A stretch of DNA of 64,000 nt from Rhodospirillaceae bacterium (GCA_016712715.1 JADJQM010000001.1:1011001-1075000), one strand, 5' to 3'. Positions 16,782 to 26,777 are shown, numbered from the stretch's first letter. The notes: generated by a model not told the origin, from the letters alone. Translations and numbers: made by a program.

Positions 16782-17213
16782 CTATTTCCGGAAATGCTCC
16801 GCATACTGCTCCATGCCTTCCGGCACGGCGGCCCAGCCGTGGTCGGAGCGCATGAAGATGTGGCGGAAGGGGATCTCGCCCGGCTTCAGCCAGGATGAGT
16901 CGTCGAAGGTGCCGGCGGGGATCGAGCGGATCTCGGGCACGGCTTCCATGGTGAGGCCGAGATTGGTGCCGCAGGTGGCGCAGAAATGCTGGTCGAGCCA
17001 GCGGCCGGATTCATCCGACAGGTGGCGATAGACGCGCAAGGGTGCGCCCGTGAACCTCACGTTCGCATGCTTGAAGACAGCCTCCGTGCCGAAGGCCGAG
17101 CCGGTGCGGCGCTGGCACCAGGTGCAATGGCACATGCTGACGCGCTCCGGCAGGCCACGCGTCACATAGCGCACCGCGCCGCAGACGCAACCGCCTTCAT
17201 GTTGATCGGACAT
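16782..17213 (-). CDS. GFA-family (CENP-V/GFA domain) zinc protein
   Basis: The 143-residue product has the GFA zinc-binding layout: GGCVCGAVRYV at the N-terminus, MCHCTWCQRRTGSAF in the middle, and HFCATCGTNLG later, giving the usual C-x-C, C-x-C-x-x-C and C-x-x-C ligand sets. The family is named for glutathione-dependent formaldehyde-activating enzyme, but most members have no proven activity and probably act on small thiol adducts. It is cytoplasmic. It stands alone on the minus strand; anmK lies downstream after a palindromic repeat. Confidence 0.9.
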   Translation of the reverse strand: MSDQHEGGCVCGAVRYVTRGLPERVSMCHCTWCQRRTGSAFGTEAVFKHANVRFTGAPLRVYRHLSDESGRWLDQHFCATCGTNLGLTMEAVPEIRSIPAGTFDDSSWLKPGEIPFRHIFMRSDHGWAAVPEGMEQYAEHFRK

Positions 17214-17268
17214 CGTACCTGCTCCTCGCTTGGTTGCGGTTTTGGTTTGGTGGGAGTCGTCAGTTTCG

Positions 17269-17308
17269 CCCCCTCACCCTGACCCTCTCCCGCGAGGGGA
17301 GAGGGAAT
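17269..17308. repeat. Palindromic GC-rich intergenic repeat (family A, short copy)
   Basis: The segment CCCCCTCACCCTGACC followed by CTCTCCCGCGAGGGGAGAGG is half of the longer repeat found at 18430, 40675 and 42524. It lies between the GFA gene start and the end of anmK. Confidence 0.7.
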
Positions 17309-17331
17309 GGCTTCAAGACAGCAAGTGCGAG

Positions 17332-18423
17332 CTATTGCACTTGCCACAACCTGCCGCCGGTCATGGGTTGAGGCACGCCGGTCGTGGTGGGATAGCTTAA
17401 CGGCAATCCCGCAAGGCTGCGCAAGGCGAGATAGGCGAAGGCCTGGGCTTCAAGGGCGTCGCCGTTCCAGCCCACTTCATCGACACCGCGCACGGGGGCA
17501 TCGAGGCGCTCGATGAGTGCCTCCATCAGCACGGGGTTATGCCTTCCGCCGCCGCACACCAGCCAGTTCTGCGCGGGCGCGGGGAAGAGATGCACCGCGC
17601 GGGCGATGGCGGCCGCCGTGAAGGCGGTGAGGGTCGCGGCACCGTCCGCCGCCCTGAGATGATCGACCATCTTGGAGTGGAAGGCGTTGCGGTCGAGGGA
17701 TTTCGGGGCCGGGAGATCGAAGAAGGGATGGCTCAGCAAATGCGCCAGCACATCGTCGTCGATGCGGCCAGCCCGCGCGAGAGCCCCGCCGAGATCGACC
17801 GGGCGGCCCTCATGACGCTGCGCCCAATCGTCGATGAGCGCGTTGCCGGGGCCGGTGTCGAAGGCAAGCAACGCGCCGTCACGACCGATCCAGGTGACGT
17901 TGGCGACGCCGCCGATGTTGAGCACGGCCAGCGGCCGCTTGACCTCGGGCGGCAGCATGTCGGCCAGCGCCTTGTGGAAGATCGGCACCAGCGGCGCCCC
18001 CTGCCCGCCCGCCGCCACGTCCCTACTGCGGAAGTCGTTCACCACATCGATGCCGGTGAGTTTCGCCAGCAGCGCGCCGTCGCCGATCTGCCAGGTGTGG
18101 CGCTCATGGGGGGCGTGGTGGATGGTCTGGCCGTGGAAGCCGATGACGGCGATGTCGGTCGGCAGCATTGCCGCCTTCAGCAGGAGCAGGCGCACCGCCT
18201 CGGCATGGCGTTCGGTGAGTTCGCGGGCGACGGCGTCGATTTCGGTCCTCGGCCCCTTGCCGCCATAGCAGGCTTTGAGGCGGTCGCGGAAGGCTGGCTC
18301 ATAGGCCACCGAAAGCTCGGCGCCGAAGTCGTGGATGCGTTCGGCATCGGCCCGGATGAGGGCCGCGTCCACCCCGTCGCCGGAAGTGCCGCTCATCAGC
18401 CCGATCGCCCATTTTACCGCCAT
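17332..18423 (-). CDS. anmK: Anhydro-N-acetylmuramic acid kinase
   Basis: AnmK phosphorylates and opens 1,6-anhydro-MurNAc to give MurNAc-6-phosphate during peptidoglycan recycling. The 363-residue length fits. Family marks are the N-terminal ATP-phosphate motif IGLMSGTSGDGVDAALI, the segment GFHGQTIHHAP, VLNIGGVANVT, and FDTGPGNALIDDW. The C-terminal LVCGGGRHNPVLM completes the sugar-kinase fold. It is divergent from tyrS, an arrangement common in alphaproteobacteria, with a palindromic repeat in the gap. Confidence 0.96.
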   Translation of the reverse strand: MAVKWAIGLMSGTSGDGVDAALIRADAERIHDFGAELSVAYEPAFRDRLKACYGGKGPRTEIDAVARELTERHAEAVRLLLLKAAMLPTDIAVIGFHGQTIHHAPHERHTWQIGDGALLAKLTGIDVVNDFRSRDVAAGGQGAPLVPIFHKALADMLPPEVKRPLAVLNIGGVANVTWIGRDGALLAFDTGPGNALIDDWAQRHEGRPVDLGGALARAGRIDDDVLAHLLSHPFFDLPAPKSLDRNAFHSKMVDHLRAADGAATLTAFTAAAIARAVHLFPAPAQNWLVCGGGRHNPVLMEALIERLDAPVRGVDEVGWNGDALEAQAFAYLALRSLAGLPLSYPTTTGVPQPMTGGRLWQVQ

Positions 18424-18429
18424 TTAAGG

Positions 18430-18559
18430 CCCCCTCACCCCAACCCCTCTCCCCAGAGGGGCGAGGGGCTTCCTGTTAAGCTCACTCGAAACTCCCTCGC
18501 CCCGCGCCGCCGACGAAGGTCGGCATTCGCCTCCGGGGCGGGGAGAGGGTCGGGGTGAG
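18430..18559. repeat. Palindromic GC-rich intergenic repeat (family A)
   Basis: The 130-base unit starts CCCCTCACCCCAACCCC and ends GGGGAGAGGGTCGGGGTGAG, so its outer arms are inverted copies of each other; inner hairpins include CTCCCC-AGA-GGGG. The copy here also contains a short hairpin-rich insertion in the middle. It lies between anmK and tyrS, which diverge. Confidence 0.8.
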
Positions 18560-18676
18560 CGGTAACACCCCGTCCTGTAAGTACAAAGCAGCCGATTCTT
18601 GCCCCGCTTGGCCCCTCTCGGCCGAATGTGTTACATGACCGGCCACAAGACAAGCAACGCCCAACGAGTCAGTCCC

Positions 18677-19942
18677 ATGTTCCAGCCGCATTCCCCCTTC
18701 CTGCGCGATTTCGTCGCCCGGGGCTATCTGCACCAATGCACCGCCATGGAGGAGCTCGACGCCCTCGCAAAACCGGGCGCCAAGGGCGGGCCGCTCATCG
18801 CCTATATCGGTTTCGATGCGACGGCGGATTCGCTGCATGTGGGATCGCTGGTCCAGATCATGATGCTGCGCCTGCTGCAGAAATCGGGCGGCAAGCCGGT
18901 CGTGCTCATGGGCGGCGGCACCACGAAGGTGGGCGACCCGACGGGGCGCGACGACATGCGCAAGGTGCTGTCCGACGCGGACATCGCGCGCAACATCGCC
19001 GGTATCAAGAAGATCTTCGCGCAGTTCCTGACCTTCGGCGATGGCCCCACCGATGCCATCATGGTCAACAATGCCGACTGGCTGGACAAGCTCAACTATC
19101 TTGAGTTCCTGCGCGACTATGGCCGGCACTTCTCGGTCAACCGCATGCTGGGCTTCGATTCCGTGAAGATCCGGCTGGAGCGCGAGCAGCCGCTCACCTT
19201 CCTCGAATTCAACTACATGATCCTGCAGGCCTATGACTTCCTGGAACTGTCGCGGCGCTACAAATGCGCGCTGCAACTGGGTGGCTCCGACCAGTGGGGC
19301 AATATCGTCAACGGTGTCGAGCTCGGGCGCCGCTGCGACGATGCTTCGCTCTATGGCCTCACCTCGCCGCTCATCACGCTGGCGTCGGGCGCCAAGATGG
19401 GGAAGTCGGCGGCGGGCGCCGTGTGGCTCAACGAGGAGCGCCTGAGCGCCTATGACTACTGGCAGTTCTGGCGCAACACCGAGGATGCCGATGTCGGCCG
19501 GTTCCTGCGCCTCTTCACCGATCTGCCTTTGTTGGAGATCGAGCGCCTTGCCTCGCTGGAAGGTGCCGAGATCAACGAGGCCAAGATCATCCTCGCCAAT
19601 GAAGCGACCAAACTGTGCCGGGGCGAAGCGGCGGCAGCGGATGCCGAAGCCACCGCGCGCAAGGTGTTCGTCGAAGGTGGTTTGGGCGGCGATCTGCCGA
19701 CCATTGATGTTCCGGCCGCCGATATCGGGGCCGGCATCGCTGCCATCGATCTCCTCGTGCTGGCGGGGCTCGTCACGTCGAAGAGCGAGGCGCGGCGCCT
19801 CATCAAGGGCAACGGCGCCAGGCTCAACGACCAGGCCATCAGCGACGACAGCTACAAGATCACGCGGGCCGACCTCAATGCGGACGGGGTGATCAAGCTC
19901 TCTTCCGGCAAGAAGAAGCATGTGGTGGTGCGCCTTAGCTGA
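18677..19942 (+). CDS. tyrS: Tyrosyl-tRNA synthetase
   Basis: TyrRS charges tRNA-Tyr. I start at ATG 18677 (421 residues, beginning [17 protein letters not shown]); the frame is open 78 bases further upstream but without family similarity. The class I motifs are visible: the HIGH-like HVGS in [16 protein letters not shown], and the KMSKS-like KMGKS in [11 protein letters not shown]. The tyrosine pocket includes YMILQAYDF and [12 protein letters not shown]-terminal S4 RNA-binding domain is seen as [20 protein letters not shown]. Confidence 0.97.
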   Translation: MFQPHSPFLRDFVARGYLHQCTAMEELDALAKPGAKGGPLIAYIGFDATADSLHVGSLVQIMMLRLLQKSGGKPVVLMGGGTTKVGDPTGRDDMRKVLSDADIARNIAGIKKIFAQFLTFGDGPTDAIMVNNADWLDKLNYLEFLRDYGRHFSVNRMLGFDSVKIRLEREQPLTFLEFNYMILQAYDFLELSRRYKCALQLGGSDQWGNIVNGVELGRRCDDASLYGLTSPLITLASGAKMGKSAAGAVWLNEERLSAYDYWQFWRNTEDADVGRFLRLFTDLPLLEIERLASLEGAEINEAKIILANEATKLCRGEAAAADAEATARKVFVEGGLGGDLPTIDVPAADIGAGIAAIDLLVLAGLVTSKSEARRLIKGNGARLNDQAISDDSYKITRADLNADGVIKLSSGKKKHVVVRLS

Positions 19943-19963
19943 CGGCGCTGCGCGGCAGGGCTG

Positions 19964-21109
19964 CTATTTCCGCCAGGCGATCAACCGTCTTGCCGCCTCG
20001 GCCATGTCGGCGGTGGCACCGCTGAAGCAGAAGCGCATGTAGTGACGGCCGCGCGCCGGATCGAAATCGATGCCGGGGGTGGCGGCGATGCCGGTTTCGG
20101 CCAGCATGCGCCGGCAGAAGCCGAGGCTGTCATCGGTGAGCTTCGCCACATGGGCATAGATGTAGAAGGCGCCATCGGTGCTGGTGAGATCATCGAAGCC
20201 CGCACGCGGCAGCTCGTTCAGCAGCAGTTCGCGGTTCTGTGCATAGCGCGCGACATTGCCCTGCAATTCCTCATGCGCGTCGAAGGCGGCACCACCGGCC
20301 AATTGCGAGAGCGATGGCGCGGAGATGAAGAAATTCTGCGCGAGGCGCTCGACCGGCTTCACGAGGTCGTCGGGCAGCACCATCCACCCTAAGCGCCAGC
20401 CGGTCATGCTGAAATATTTCGAGAAACTGTTGATGACGATGGCACCGTCATGGCATGCGGCGCTACTGGCATGGGTCCCGAAGGTGATGCCGTGATAGAT
20501 CTCGTCGGAGACGAGGCGCACGCCGTTCTTCGCGCACCAGGCGGCGATGACGTCGAGCTCGGCCGCCGGCAGCACCGCGCCCACCGGGTTCGAGGGCGAG
20601 GCGATGATGAGGCCGTCGAGCCTGCCTGCCAGCGCCTCAAGGGCGGCGATGGTCGGCTGGAACTTGGTCTCCGGCCCGGTCTCGATCAGCACCGGTTCGA
20701 GGCCAAGCGCGGCGAGGATATGGCGGTAGCAGGGATAGCCCGGCATCGCGAGCGCCACCCGGTCGCCGGGATCGAAGGCGGCGAGGAAGGCCAGCAGGAA
20801 GCCGCCCGAGGAGCCGGTCGTGACCGCGATCCGCGAGGCGGCCACGTCGATGTCGTAGAACTCGCTGTAATGCTGGGCGATGCGGCGGCGGAGCGCCGGC
20901 ACCCCCAGGGCATCCGTATAGCCGATGAGGTCGCGATCGAGGGCCTTCTGCGCCGCTTCGCGCACGGCGCGGGGTGCCGGCGTCGAGGGCTGGCCCACTT
21001 CCATATGGATGACGTCGCCGCCGCTTGCCGCCCGTTCGTTGGCAGCACGCATCACTTCCATGACGATGAAGGGATCGATCGCCGCGCGGCGCGAGGCCTT
21101 GAGCGCCAT
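19964..21109 (-). CDS. Class I/II PLP-dependent aminotransferase
   Basis: The 381-residue protein is a fold-type I aminotransferase of the aspartate/alanine-type group. Marks include HMEVGQPSTPAPRAV, the GYTDALGVPALR segment, SPSNPVGAVL, DEIYHGITFG, and the PLP lysine in NSFSKYFSMTGWRLGW. The final RHYMRFCFSGATADM carries the arginine that binds the substrate carboxylate. The exact amino donor is not clear from sequence. It converges on tyrS with 21 bases between stops, and 17 bases separate it from the gamma-glutamyltransferase gene upstream, so those two are probably one transcript. Confidence 0.92.
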   Translation of the reverse strand: MALKASRRAAIDPFIVMEVMRAANERAASGGDVIHMEVGQPSTPAPRAVREAAQKALDRDLIGYTDALGVPALRRRIAQHYSEFYDIDVAASRIAVTTGSSGGFLLAFLAAFDPGDRVALAMPGYPCYRHILAALGLEPVLIETGPETKFQPTIAALEALAGRLDGLIIASPSNPVGAVLPAAELDVIAAWCAKNGVRLVSDEIYHGITFGTHASSAACHDGAIVINSFSKYFSMTGWRLGWMVLPDDLVKPVERLAQNFFISAPSLSQLAGGAAFDAHEELQGNVARYAQNRELLLNELPRAGFDDLTSTDGAFYIYAHVAKLTDDSLGFCRRMLAETGIAATPGIDFDPARGRHYMRFCFSGATADMAEAARRLIAWRK

Positions 21110-21126
21110 GATCGGACCGGCCCGCC

Positions 21127-22668
21127 CTATTCTTCGCCGAGGATGGAGGCGAGGCCGTTGCCGCGGTAATCGTTGCGCAACTGGCAGCTGTCGGGATCGG
21201 AGGGCACGCCGCCGCTGCAGAAGATGGTGTTCAAGCGGCCAATGCGGACACCGGCGTTCTCATCGAAGCGCTGGTCGCCGGCGTCGAAGGCGCGCGGCAA
21301 TTGCATCGCCTGGTCGAGCGGCATGGCGCGCTTCATGACGCCGTCCAGCACCAGCGCCTCGGCCAGGGCACCGGCGGCGCCACCCGCGGCACCGCTCAGG
21401 AAATAGACCTGGCCGTTATACTGGCTGGCCACCATCACCGGCGACAGGGTCGAATAGCCGACGCCCTGGTCGTTGGGTGCGGGCGCCAGCACGATGCCGG
21501 TGCCCGGCGCCACGCGGGCGGAGCCGAAAGGCGCGTTCATGGTGAAGGTGCAGGCGACCGCGACACCGTCTGAATCGATGGCGACGATGCTGGCGGCGCT
21601 GGTATTTTCCTGCGGCAGGCCGACGCTGGTCTGGGCGGCGAGCGCCTGCACCTTGTCGGGCGAGAGCAGATCGGCGGGCGGCACCGTCGTGCTGCCATCG
21701 GGCTGCATCCAGCCGGCGCGCGCGGCCATGATGTTCTGCGAGATGGCAGCCTGGCCGTTCGGCGAATTGTCGCCGCCCGACAGCATCGCCACCGCCTGCG
21801 CGGTGATGACACCGCCCGAGGCCGGCGGTGCTGCCACATAGAGGCTGAGATCGGTGAAGGGGGTTTCGAGCGGCGCGCTGATGGTGACCTTGTAATTGCG
21901 CAGATCGTCGATGGTGAGGGGGGCACCCAAAGCCTGCGCGCCTTCGACCAGTTTCTGTGCGAGGAGGCCGCTGTAGAAACTGTTGACGCCCTGGGCGCGG
22001 ATCTGGCCCAGGGTCGCCGCGAGATCGACCGGGCGCATATTGTCGCCCTCGCCCAGCGGCGTGCCGTCGAGTTTCTGGAACGTCGCCTGCAGCGTCGGAT
22101 CCTCGGTGAGCAGGCTGCCATATTGCTGGAGGTCGCGGGCCAGCGCCTTGCTGATGGGGACGCCTGTCGTGGCGAGGCTTTCCGCCGGCCCCACCAGGGC
22201 CGCGAACTGGATCTTGCCATAGCGCGCATTGAGCGCCGCCATGCCGCGCACATTGCCCGGCACCGCCACCGCGCCACCCGCCGCCGCCCGGGGCAGGAAG
22301 TCGATGACGTCGGTGGTCTTCTCGTCGGCATTGTGGGCGATGCAGATGCCGCCGCCGCCCAGGCCCGCGGCCGCCGGCATGGTCACGGCCATGGCGAAAT
22401 AGGCCGCCACCACCCCATCGGCGGCATTGCCGCCGCCGGAGATGACCGTGCGACCAATCAGCGCCGCCCGCGGTTCGTCGGCCACCACACCGGCCCGGAA
22501 ACCGTCAATCTGGGTGGCATCGGAGGCGACCGAGCGGGTATTTTCGCAGCTGCCGAGCAGAACCGGCATCAAAACGGCGGCCAGGGCGGTCCCGGCAGAC
22601 AGCAAGGACGGCCGGGAATGGCGGCGCTTGCCGCTCTGGGGATGGCCGTTATGATAGGCAATCGACAT
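21127..22668 (-). CDS. Gamma-glutamyltransferase-like lipoprotein
   Basis: The 513-residue product belongs to the gamma-glutamyltransferase (Ntn-hydrolase) family, which normally cleaves itself at a catalytic threonine. The cleavage region reads ENTSAASIVAIDSDG, so the nucleophile threonine is present, but the usual TTH-x-S motif is changed to T-S-A-A-S. The downstream GSARVAPGTGIVL matches the family. The N-terminus carries a signal sequence ending in the lipobox LLGSC (Cys41), so an envelope-anchored lipoprotein is likely. It is shorter than typical enzymes (about 560-580), so activity on glutathione is uncertain. It is divergent from the M48 protease gene. Confidence 0.85.
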   Translation of the reverse strand: MSIAYHNGHPQSGKRRHSRPSLLSAGTALAAVLMPVLLGSCENTRSVASDATQIDGFRAGVVADEPRAALIGRTVISGGGNAADGVVAAYFAMAVTMPAAAGLGGGGICIAHNADEKTTDVIDFLPRAAAGGAVAVPGNVRGMAALNARYGKIQFAALVGPAESLATTGVPISKALARDLQQYGSLLTEDPTLQATFQKLDGTPLGEGDNMRPVDLAATLGQIRAQGVNSFYSGLLAQKLVEGAQALGAPLTIDDLRNYKVTISAPLETPFTDLSLYVAAPPASGGVITAQAVAMLSGGDNSPNGQAAISQNIMAARAGWMQPDGSTTVPPADLLSPDKVQALAAQTSVGLPQENTSAASIVAIDSDGVAVACTFTMNAPFGSARVAPGTGIVLAPAPNDQGVGYSTLSPVMVASQYNGQVYFLSGAAGGAAGALAEALVLDGVMKRAMPLDQAMQLPRAFDAGDQRFDENAGVRIGRLNTIFCSGGVPSDPDSCQLRNDYRGNGLASILGEE

Positions 22669-22730
22669 GGTAAACTCCGCCCTGCTGACGATGATCGGGA
22701 ACCGTTAATTCGGGGGGAGCATAGAGAAGG

Positions 22731-24116
22731 ATGCCCGGATTGATCAACCGAGCCAGTGCGAGATGGAAGCTGCGGCCGGTTTTGGTCGTTTTAATGGTAT
22801 TGGCGCTGGGCTTTCCGGTGCCGGTCCAGGCCCAGGCGCGCAAGCCCATCAGCCTGATCCGGGACGCCGAGATCGAATCGACCATCCGCGGCTATGCCGA
22901 TCCGCTGTTCCGGGTGGCGGGGCTCGACCCCGCCGGCATCCGCGTCCTGCTGGTCAATGACGATTCGATCAACGCCTTCGTGGCCGGCGGCATGCGCCTG
23001 TTCATCAATACCGGCCTCCTCATGCGCGCCGACACCCCCAACCAGGTGAAGGGCGTCATCGCCCACGAAACCGGCCATATCGCCGGCGCCCATCTGTCGC
23101 GCATCCAGGAAGAGCTGGAGAATGCCACGATCGAGCAGATCATCGGCCTGGTCCTGGGCGGCGCCGCGGCGGTGGCGAGCGGCAAGGGCGAGGCACTGGT
23201 GGCCGGCGCCTCGCTCGGTTCCGAGATCGCCAAGCGCAACGTGCTCAAATATTCGCGCACCCAGGAAGCCGCCGCCGACCAGGCCGGCATGAGCTACCTT
23301 GATGCGACCAAGCAATCCTCGCGCGGGATGATGGAGTTCTTCGAGAAGCTCGACGGTCAGCAATTCCTGCTCGGCCAGAACCAGGATCCCTATCTGATCA
23401 CGCACCCGCTCACCGGCGACCGCATCAGTTCGGTGCAGCAGCATGTGGACCAATCGCCCTATGCCGATGCCAAGGATTCGCCTGAGACCATCGCGCTCCA
23501 TGAACGCATGGTGGCCAAGCTCAAGGGCTATCTGTGGCCGCTGTCGCAGATCGAGCGGGAGTTTCCGGAGAGCGACCAGTCGGTCGGGGCGCGCTACGCC
23601 CGTGCCATAGGCCTGTTTCGCGTGAGCCGCATGCCGGAGTCGCTGGCGATCATGGACAGCCTGTTGGCGGACTATCCGAACGATCCATTCTTCCAGGAGC
23701 AGAAGGCCCAGATCCTGTTCGAGAACGGCAAGCTCGCCGAGGCGCTGCCGCTCTACACGGCAGCTTTCGAACAATTGCCGATCGAGCCGCTGATCGGCCT
23801 GGAACTCGCACATGTCGAGATCGAGCTGGACGATCCGGGCCTCACCAAGCAGGCGATCAAGCATCTGGAGGCTGTCACCACGATCGAGCCGCGCAATAGC
23901 CGCGCCTGGTATTTCCTCGCCAAGGCCTATGGCAAGGACGGCAATCTGCCGATGTCGGCCCTGGCCCAGGCCGAGGAGGCCATGGCGAAGGGCGATTCCG
24001 ACGAAGCCTGGGCGCAGGCCAAGCGTGCGCTCGACGGCATGGAAGTGGGTTCGCCGGGCTGGATCAAGGCCAATGACATCATCAGCGAAGCCCAGATGAT
24101 CCGGGAAAACAACTAG
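22731..24116 (+). CDS. Periplasmic M48 metalloprotease with TPR tail (BepA-like)
   Basis: The 461-residue protein has a signal peptide (hydrophobic RPVLVVLMVLALGFPV, cleavage near VQAQA), an M48 zinc peptidase domain with HETGH at residues 112-116 and the downstream EAAADQAGMSYL glutamate ligand segment, and a C-terminal region of TPR-like helical repeats (from about residue 280). This layout is that of BepA/YfgC, which assists or degrades outer-membrane proteins in the periplasm. Related enzymes act on misfolded LptD and BAM substrates. It is followed after 64 bases by a DsbA-like gene, also an envelope protein-folding factor. Confidence 0.93.
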   Translation: MPGLINRASARWKLRPVLVVLMVLALGFPVPVQAQARKPISLIRDAEIESTIRGYADPLFRVAGLDPAGIRVLLVNDDSINAFVAGGMRLFINTGLLMRADTPNQVKGVIAHETGHIAGAHLSRIQEELENATIEQIIGLVLGGAAAVASGKGEALVAGASLGSEIAKRNVLKYSRTQEAAADQAGMSYLDATKQSSRGMMEFFEKLDGQQFLLGQNQDPYLITHPLTGDRISSVQQHVDQSPYADAKDSPETIALHERMVAKLKGYLWPLSQIEREFPESDQSVGARYARAIGLFRVSRMPESLAIMDSLLADYPNDPFFQEQKAQILFENGKLAEALPLYTAAFEQLPIEPLIGLELAHVEIELDDPGLTKQAIKHLEAVTTIEPRNSRAWYFLAKAYGKDGNLPMSALAQAEEAMAKGDSDEAWAQAKRALDGMEVGSPGWIKANDIISEAQMIRENN

Positions 24117-24180
24117 CGCGCCCAGGCGCTGATTTCGCAACGCCGCCGCCCGCGCGGCCAATACTTCAAGGCTCGACCAC

Positions 24181-24990
24181 ATGTCCCGCTCACCGCTTCG
24201 ACACCTGCCGATCGTCCTCGCTCTGGCGCTGGGGGCCGCGTCCCTCGCGATCAGCCTGGGCGTCATCAACCCCGGCAAACTGTCGCCATCCGCCGATGCC
24301 GCAACAGCTCCCGCACCTGCCGGTTTCAGCGCGGCAGAGACCGAGGAAATCGGCAAGATCTCGGCCGACCATCTGCTTGCCAATCCGGAGATCATCCGCG
24401 AGGCGATCCAGGCCCTGCAGGCCAAGGAAGAAGCCGCCAAGGCAAACAGCCAGGTCGAGGCGGTGAAACAGTTCAAGGATCAGATCTTCGCCGATGCCAA
24501 CGCGCCCTTCGCCGGTAATCCCAATGGCGATGTGACGGTGGTCGAGTTCTTCGACTACAAATGCCCCTATTGCAAACAGGTGACGCCGGCGCTGGAAGGC
24601 CTGCTGAAATCCGACCCCGGCCTCAAGATCGTGTTCAAGGAGTTCCCGATCCTGGGCGAGCCGTCGCTGCTCGCGGCGAAGGCGGCCCTCGCCGCCGCCA
24701 AGCAGGACAAATACCTGCCCTTCCACACGGCACTGATGGCCCATCGTGGCACGCTCGATCTCAACTCGATCGCGACGGTGGCGGCTGCCAGCGGCCTCAA
24801 CGCCGAGCAGTTGGTGACCGACATGCAATCGGATGAGATCGTCAACCAGTTGAGGGCCAATCACGACCTCGCACTGGCACTCTCGATCCGCTCGACCCCT
24901 ACTTTCATCGTCGGCGACAAGGTGATGCCGGGGGCGCTCTCGATCGAGGACCTGCAGACCCTGATCAAGGACGCCCGCAAGGGATCGTAA
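24181..24990 (+). CDS. DsbA-family thiol-disulfide oxidoreductase (Com1/BdbD-like)
   Basis: The 269-residue protein begins with a hydrophobic signal or anchor (IVLALALGAASLAISLGVI), then an Ala/Glu-rich helical linker, then a thioredoxin-fold domain. The active site is CPYC at residues 128-131 in FFDYKCPYCKQVTPAL, and the cis-proline loop is STPTFIVGD. The linker region and fold match Com1-like DsbA proteins of alphaproteobacteria, which oxidise or isomerise periplasmic cysteines. Its partner may be the many cysteine-rich exported proteins in this window. It follows the BepA-like gene on the same strand and converges on the chemoreceptor gene with 3 bases between stops. Confidence 0.92.
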   Translation: MSRSPLRHLPIVLALALGAASLAISLGVINPGKLSPSADAATAPAPAGFSAAETEEIGKISADHLLANPEIIREAIQALQAKEEAAKANSQVEAVKQFKDQIFADANAPFAGNPNGDVTVVEFFDYKCPYCKQVTPALEGLLKSDPGLKIVFKEFPILGEPSLLAAKAALAAAKQDKYLPFHTALMAHRGTLDLNSIATVAAASGLNAEQLVTDMQSDEIVNQLRANHDLALALSIRSTPTFIVGDKVMPGALSIEDLQTLIKDARKGS

Positions 24991-24993
24991 GGC

Positions 24994-26751
24994 TCAGGGC
25001 TTCGCGCGCAAGGCGGCGAGTTCCGCTTCGCCCGGGAGATTGCCCGGCTCGTCGCGATAGGTGCTGGTGCCGATGACGGGCTCGCCCTGCCATTTCCGCT
25101 CAAGGGCCACCCGCTCCGGCTGGTCCTTGAACCAGCGGATGAACTCGTTGACCTTGGCCAGCAGGTCGTGGCCGGCGGCGGTGGCGGCGACACCCACCGC
25201 ATAATACCAGGGTGCCCCGGCGAGATTGCCTGGCAGCAACTCGATCTTGCCGCGCCAGCGGCTTTCGGCGCCGGTCGCCGCCCAATAATAGATCGGCTGG
25301 TCGACCGCGAAGGCATCGACCACGCGGTTCACCAGGCAATCATGGATCTGGCTCTGGTCGGAATAGGCGATGAGGTTGGCAAGGCGCACCTTGCCGCCGG
25401 GCTTGGCGGCATTGGCCCCCCAGCGGATGCCGGCTGCCTCCAGGGTGGCGAAGGCACCGGGATCGTTGATGCAGCCGAGAACCTTGCCACCGAGATCGCC
25501 GATCCCGCGCACCTCCATGTCGCCGGCGCGTCGCGCCAGGATGTAATGAAGATAGGTGTAGCTTTCCGAGAAGGCCGTGCCGCGATAGGCGGCGTTGGGC
25601 GGGAGCGCGCTCCACACCAGATCGGCCGGCGCTTCGCCAGGCTGTGGTCCGAGATGCAGAAGCTCGGTGCATTGGTCCCAGGGATATTCGACGAAGTCCG
25701 GCTTCACGCAGAGCCATTTCGCAAAGGCCGTCGCATAGTCGATGTCGAGTCCGGTGAGCGGCCCACCCGGGCGCAGGCGGAAGGACAGGCCGACAAAGGC
25801 CGGCTCGACCGCGATGCGGATCTTGCCGCGGCGGCGGATATCGGCGAGGCGGTCGAAATCACGGCTGCTCGGCAGATGATGGGCCTGCAGAACGGCGCGC
25901 ACCGCATCGGTCCCCTGCTCCAGGCTCGAAGCCAGTTCCTCGGCCAATTGCATCGACCAGCGTGACTTGCCGACGACGCCCTCGTTGCGCGCGGTGGCCT
26001 GGGGGACAGCGACGGAGATGACCCGGTTATTGTCCTTCAACTCGTCGATGCGCTGATTGATGGTGTGGAAATTGCCGTTGAGCCGGTCGAGTTCGCGTGC
26101 CAGATGGTCCGAAATATCCTGCAGCATGTGGTCGGATTTGGTCGCGGTCCCGGCGACGCGGTTCTGCACCTCGGTGAGGTCGATGCTGCGCCCGGCCTCC
26201 TTGGCACTCTGCATGGTGCGCTGTGCCAGTTGGCGCACCTCGCTTGCCACCACCCCGAATCCCTTGCCCTGCTCGCCGGCATGGACCGCCTCGATGGTCG
26301 CGTTGAGCGCCAGCAGGTTGACCGATTTGGCAATGCTCTCGATCTCGCGCAGGACCTTGTGGGCGTCGCCGGCCTTGCTTTCGATGGCCGACACCACCTG
26401 TTCCAGCTCGGCCTTGATGTTGGCGACGACGGCGGCCATTTCGGCGGCCAGCGACTGGCGGAGATCGCCGGCGATGCGCCCGCTGGCCATTACCGCCTCG
26501 GTCGATTGCTCAAGCGCCGAACTCATGCGCTGGCTGCGCTCGGCGATCTCACCCAGGGACAGGGTCTGGGCATCGAGCACACGGGCGATGCCGTGCTGCA
26601 GGCTCTCCAGACCCTCGAGGCCAGCCTCGACCAGCCGGGAATCAAGTGCGCGGGCCTCGGGAGACCCCTCCGAATTGGCCAAATTCACCCCCTGAGCATC
26701 TCGTGGCGCCGGCTTAAACTTCCGGACTAAAGTCACATAATTGTGCCTCAT
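24994..26751 (-). CDS. Soluble methyl-accepting chemotaxis domain fused to a solute-binding domain
   Basis: The 585-residue protein has no signal peptide or membrane segment. Residues about 40-290 are long helices with the chemoreceptor hairpin tip at about 143-178 ([20 protein letters not shown] and then [17 protein letters not shown]), which binds CheA/CheW. Residues about 300-555 form a family 3 solute-binding domain ([72 protein letters not shown]). Such binding domains normally sit in the periplasm, or in front of a transmembrane receptor. Here the order is reversed and the whole protein seems cytoplasmic, suggesting sensing of an internal amino-acid-like ligand. Confidence 0.9.
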   Translation of the reverse strand: MRHNYVTLVRKFKPAPRDAQGVNLANSEGSPEARALDSRLVEAGLEGLESLQHGIARVLDAQTLSLGEIAERSQRMSSALEQSTEAVMASGRIAGDLRQSLAAEMAAVVANIKAELEQVVSAIESKAGDAHKVLREIESIAKSVNLLALNATIEAVHAGEQGKGFGVVASEVRQLAQRTMQSAKEAGRSIDLTEVQNRVAGTATKSDHMLQDISDHLARELDRLNGNFHTINQRIDELKDNNRVISVAVPQATARNEGVVGKSRWSMQLAEELASSLEQGTDAVRAVLQAHHLPSSRDFDRLADIRRRGKIRIAVEPAFVGLSFRLRPGGPLTGLDIDYATAFAKWLCVKPDFVEYPWDQCTELLHLGPQPGEAPADLVWSALPPNAAYRGTAFSESYTYLHYILARRAGDMEVRGIGDLGGKVLGCINDPGAFATLEAAGIRWGANAAKPGGKVRLANLIAYSDQSQIHDCLVNRVVDAFAVDQPIYYWAATGAESRWRGKIELLPGNLAGAPWYYAVGVAATAAGHDLLAKVNEFIRWFKDQPERVALERKWQGEPVIGTSTYRDEPGNLPGEAELAALRAKP

Positions 26752-26777
26752 ATTAAAAAATTGTGCACCACATTAAA
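26739..26777. repeat. Two 19-bp direct repeats over the chemoreceptor start
   Basis: AATTGTGCCTCATATTAAA (26739-26757) and AATTGTGCACCACATTAAA (26759-26777) match at 16 of 19 positions and are spaced 20 bases apart, two helical turns. The first copy covers the ATG at 26751. Tandem sites of this kind suggest cooperative binding of a regulator. Confidence 0.55.
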
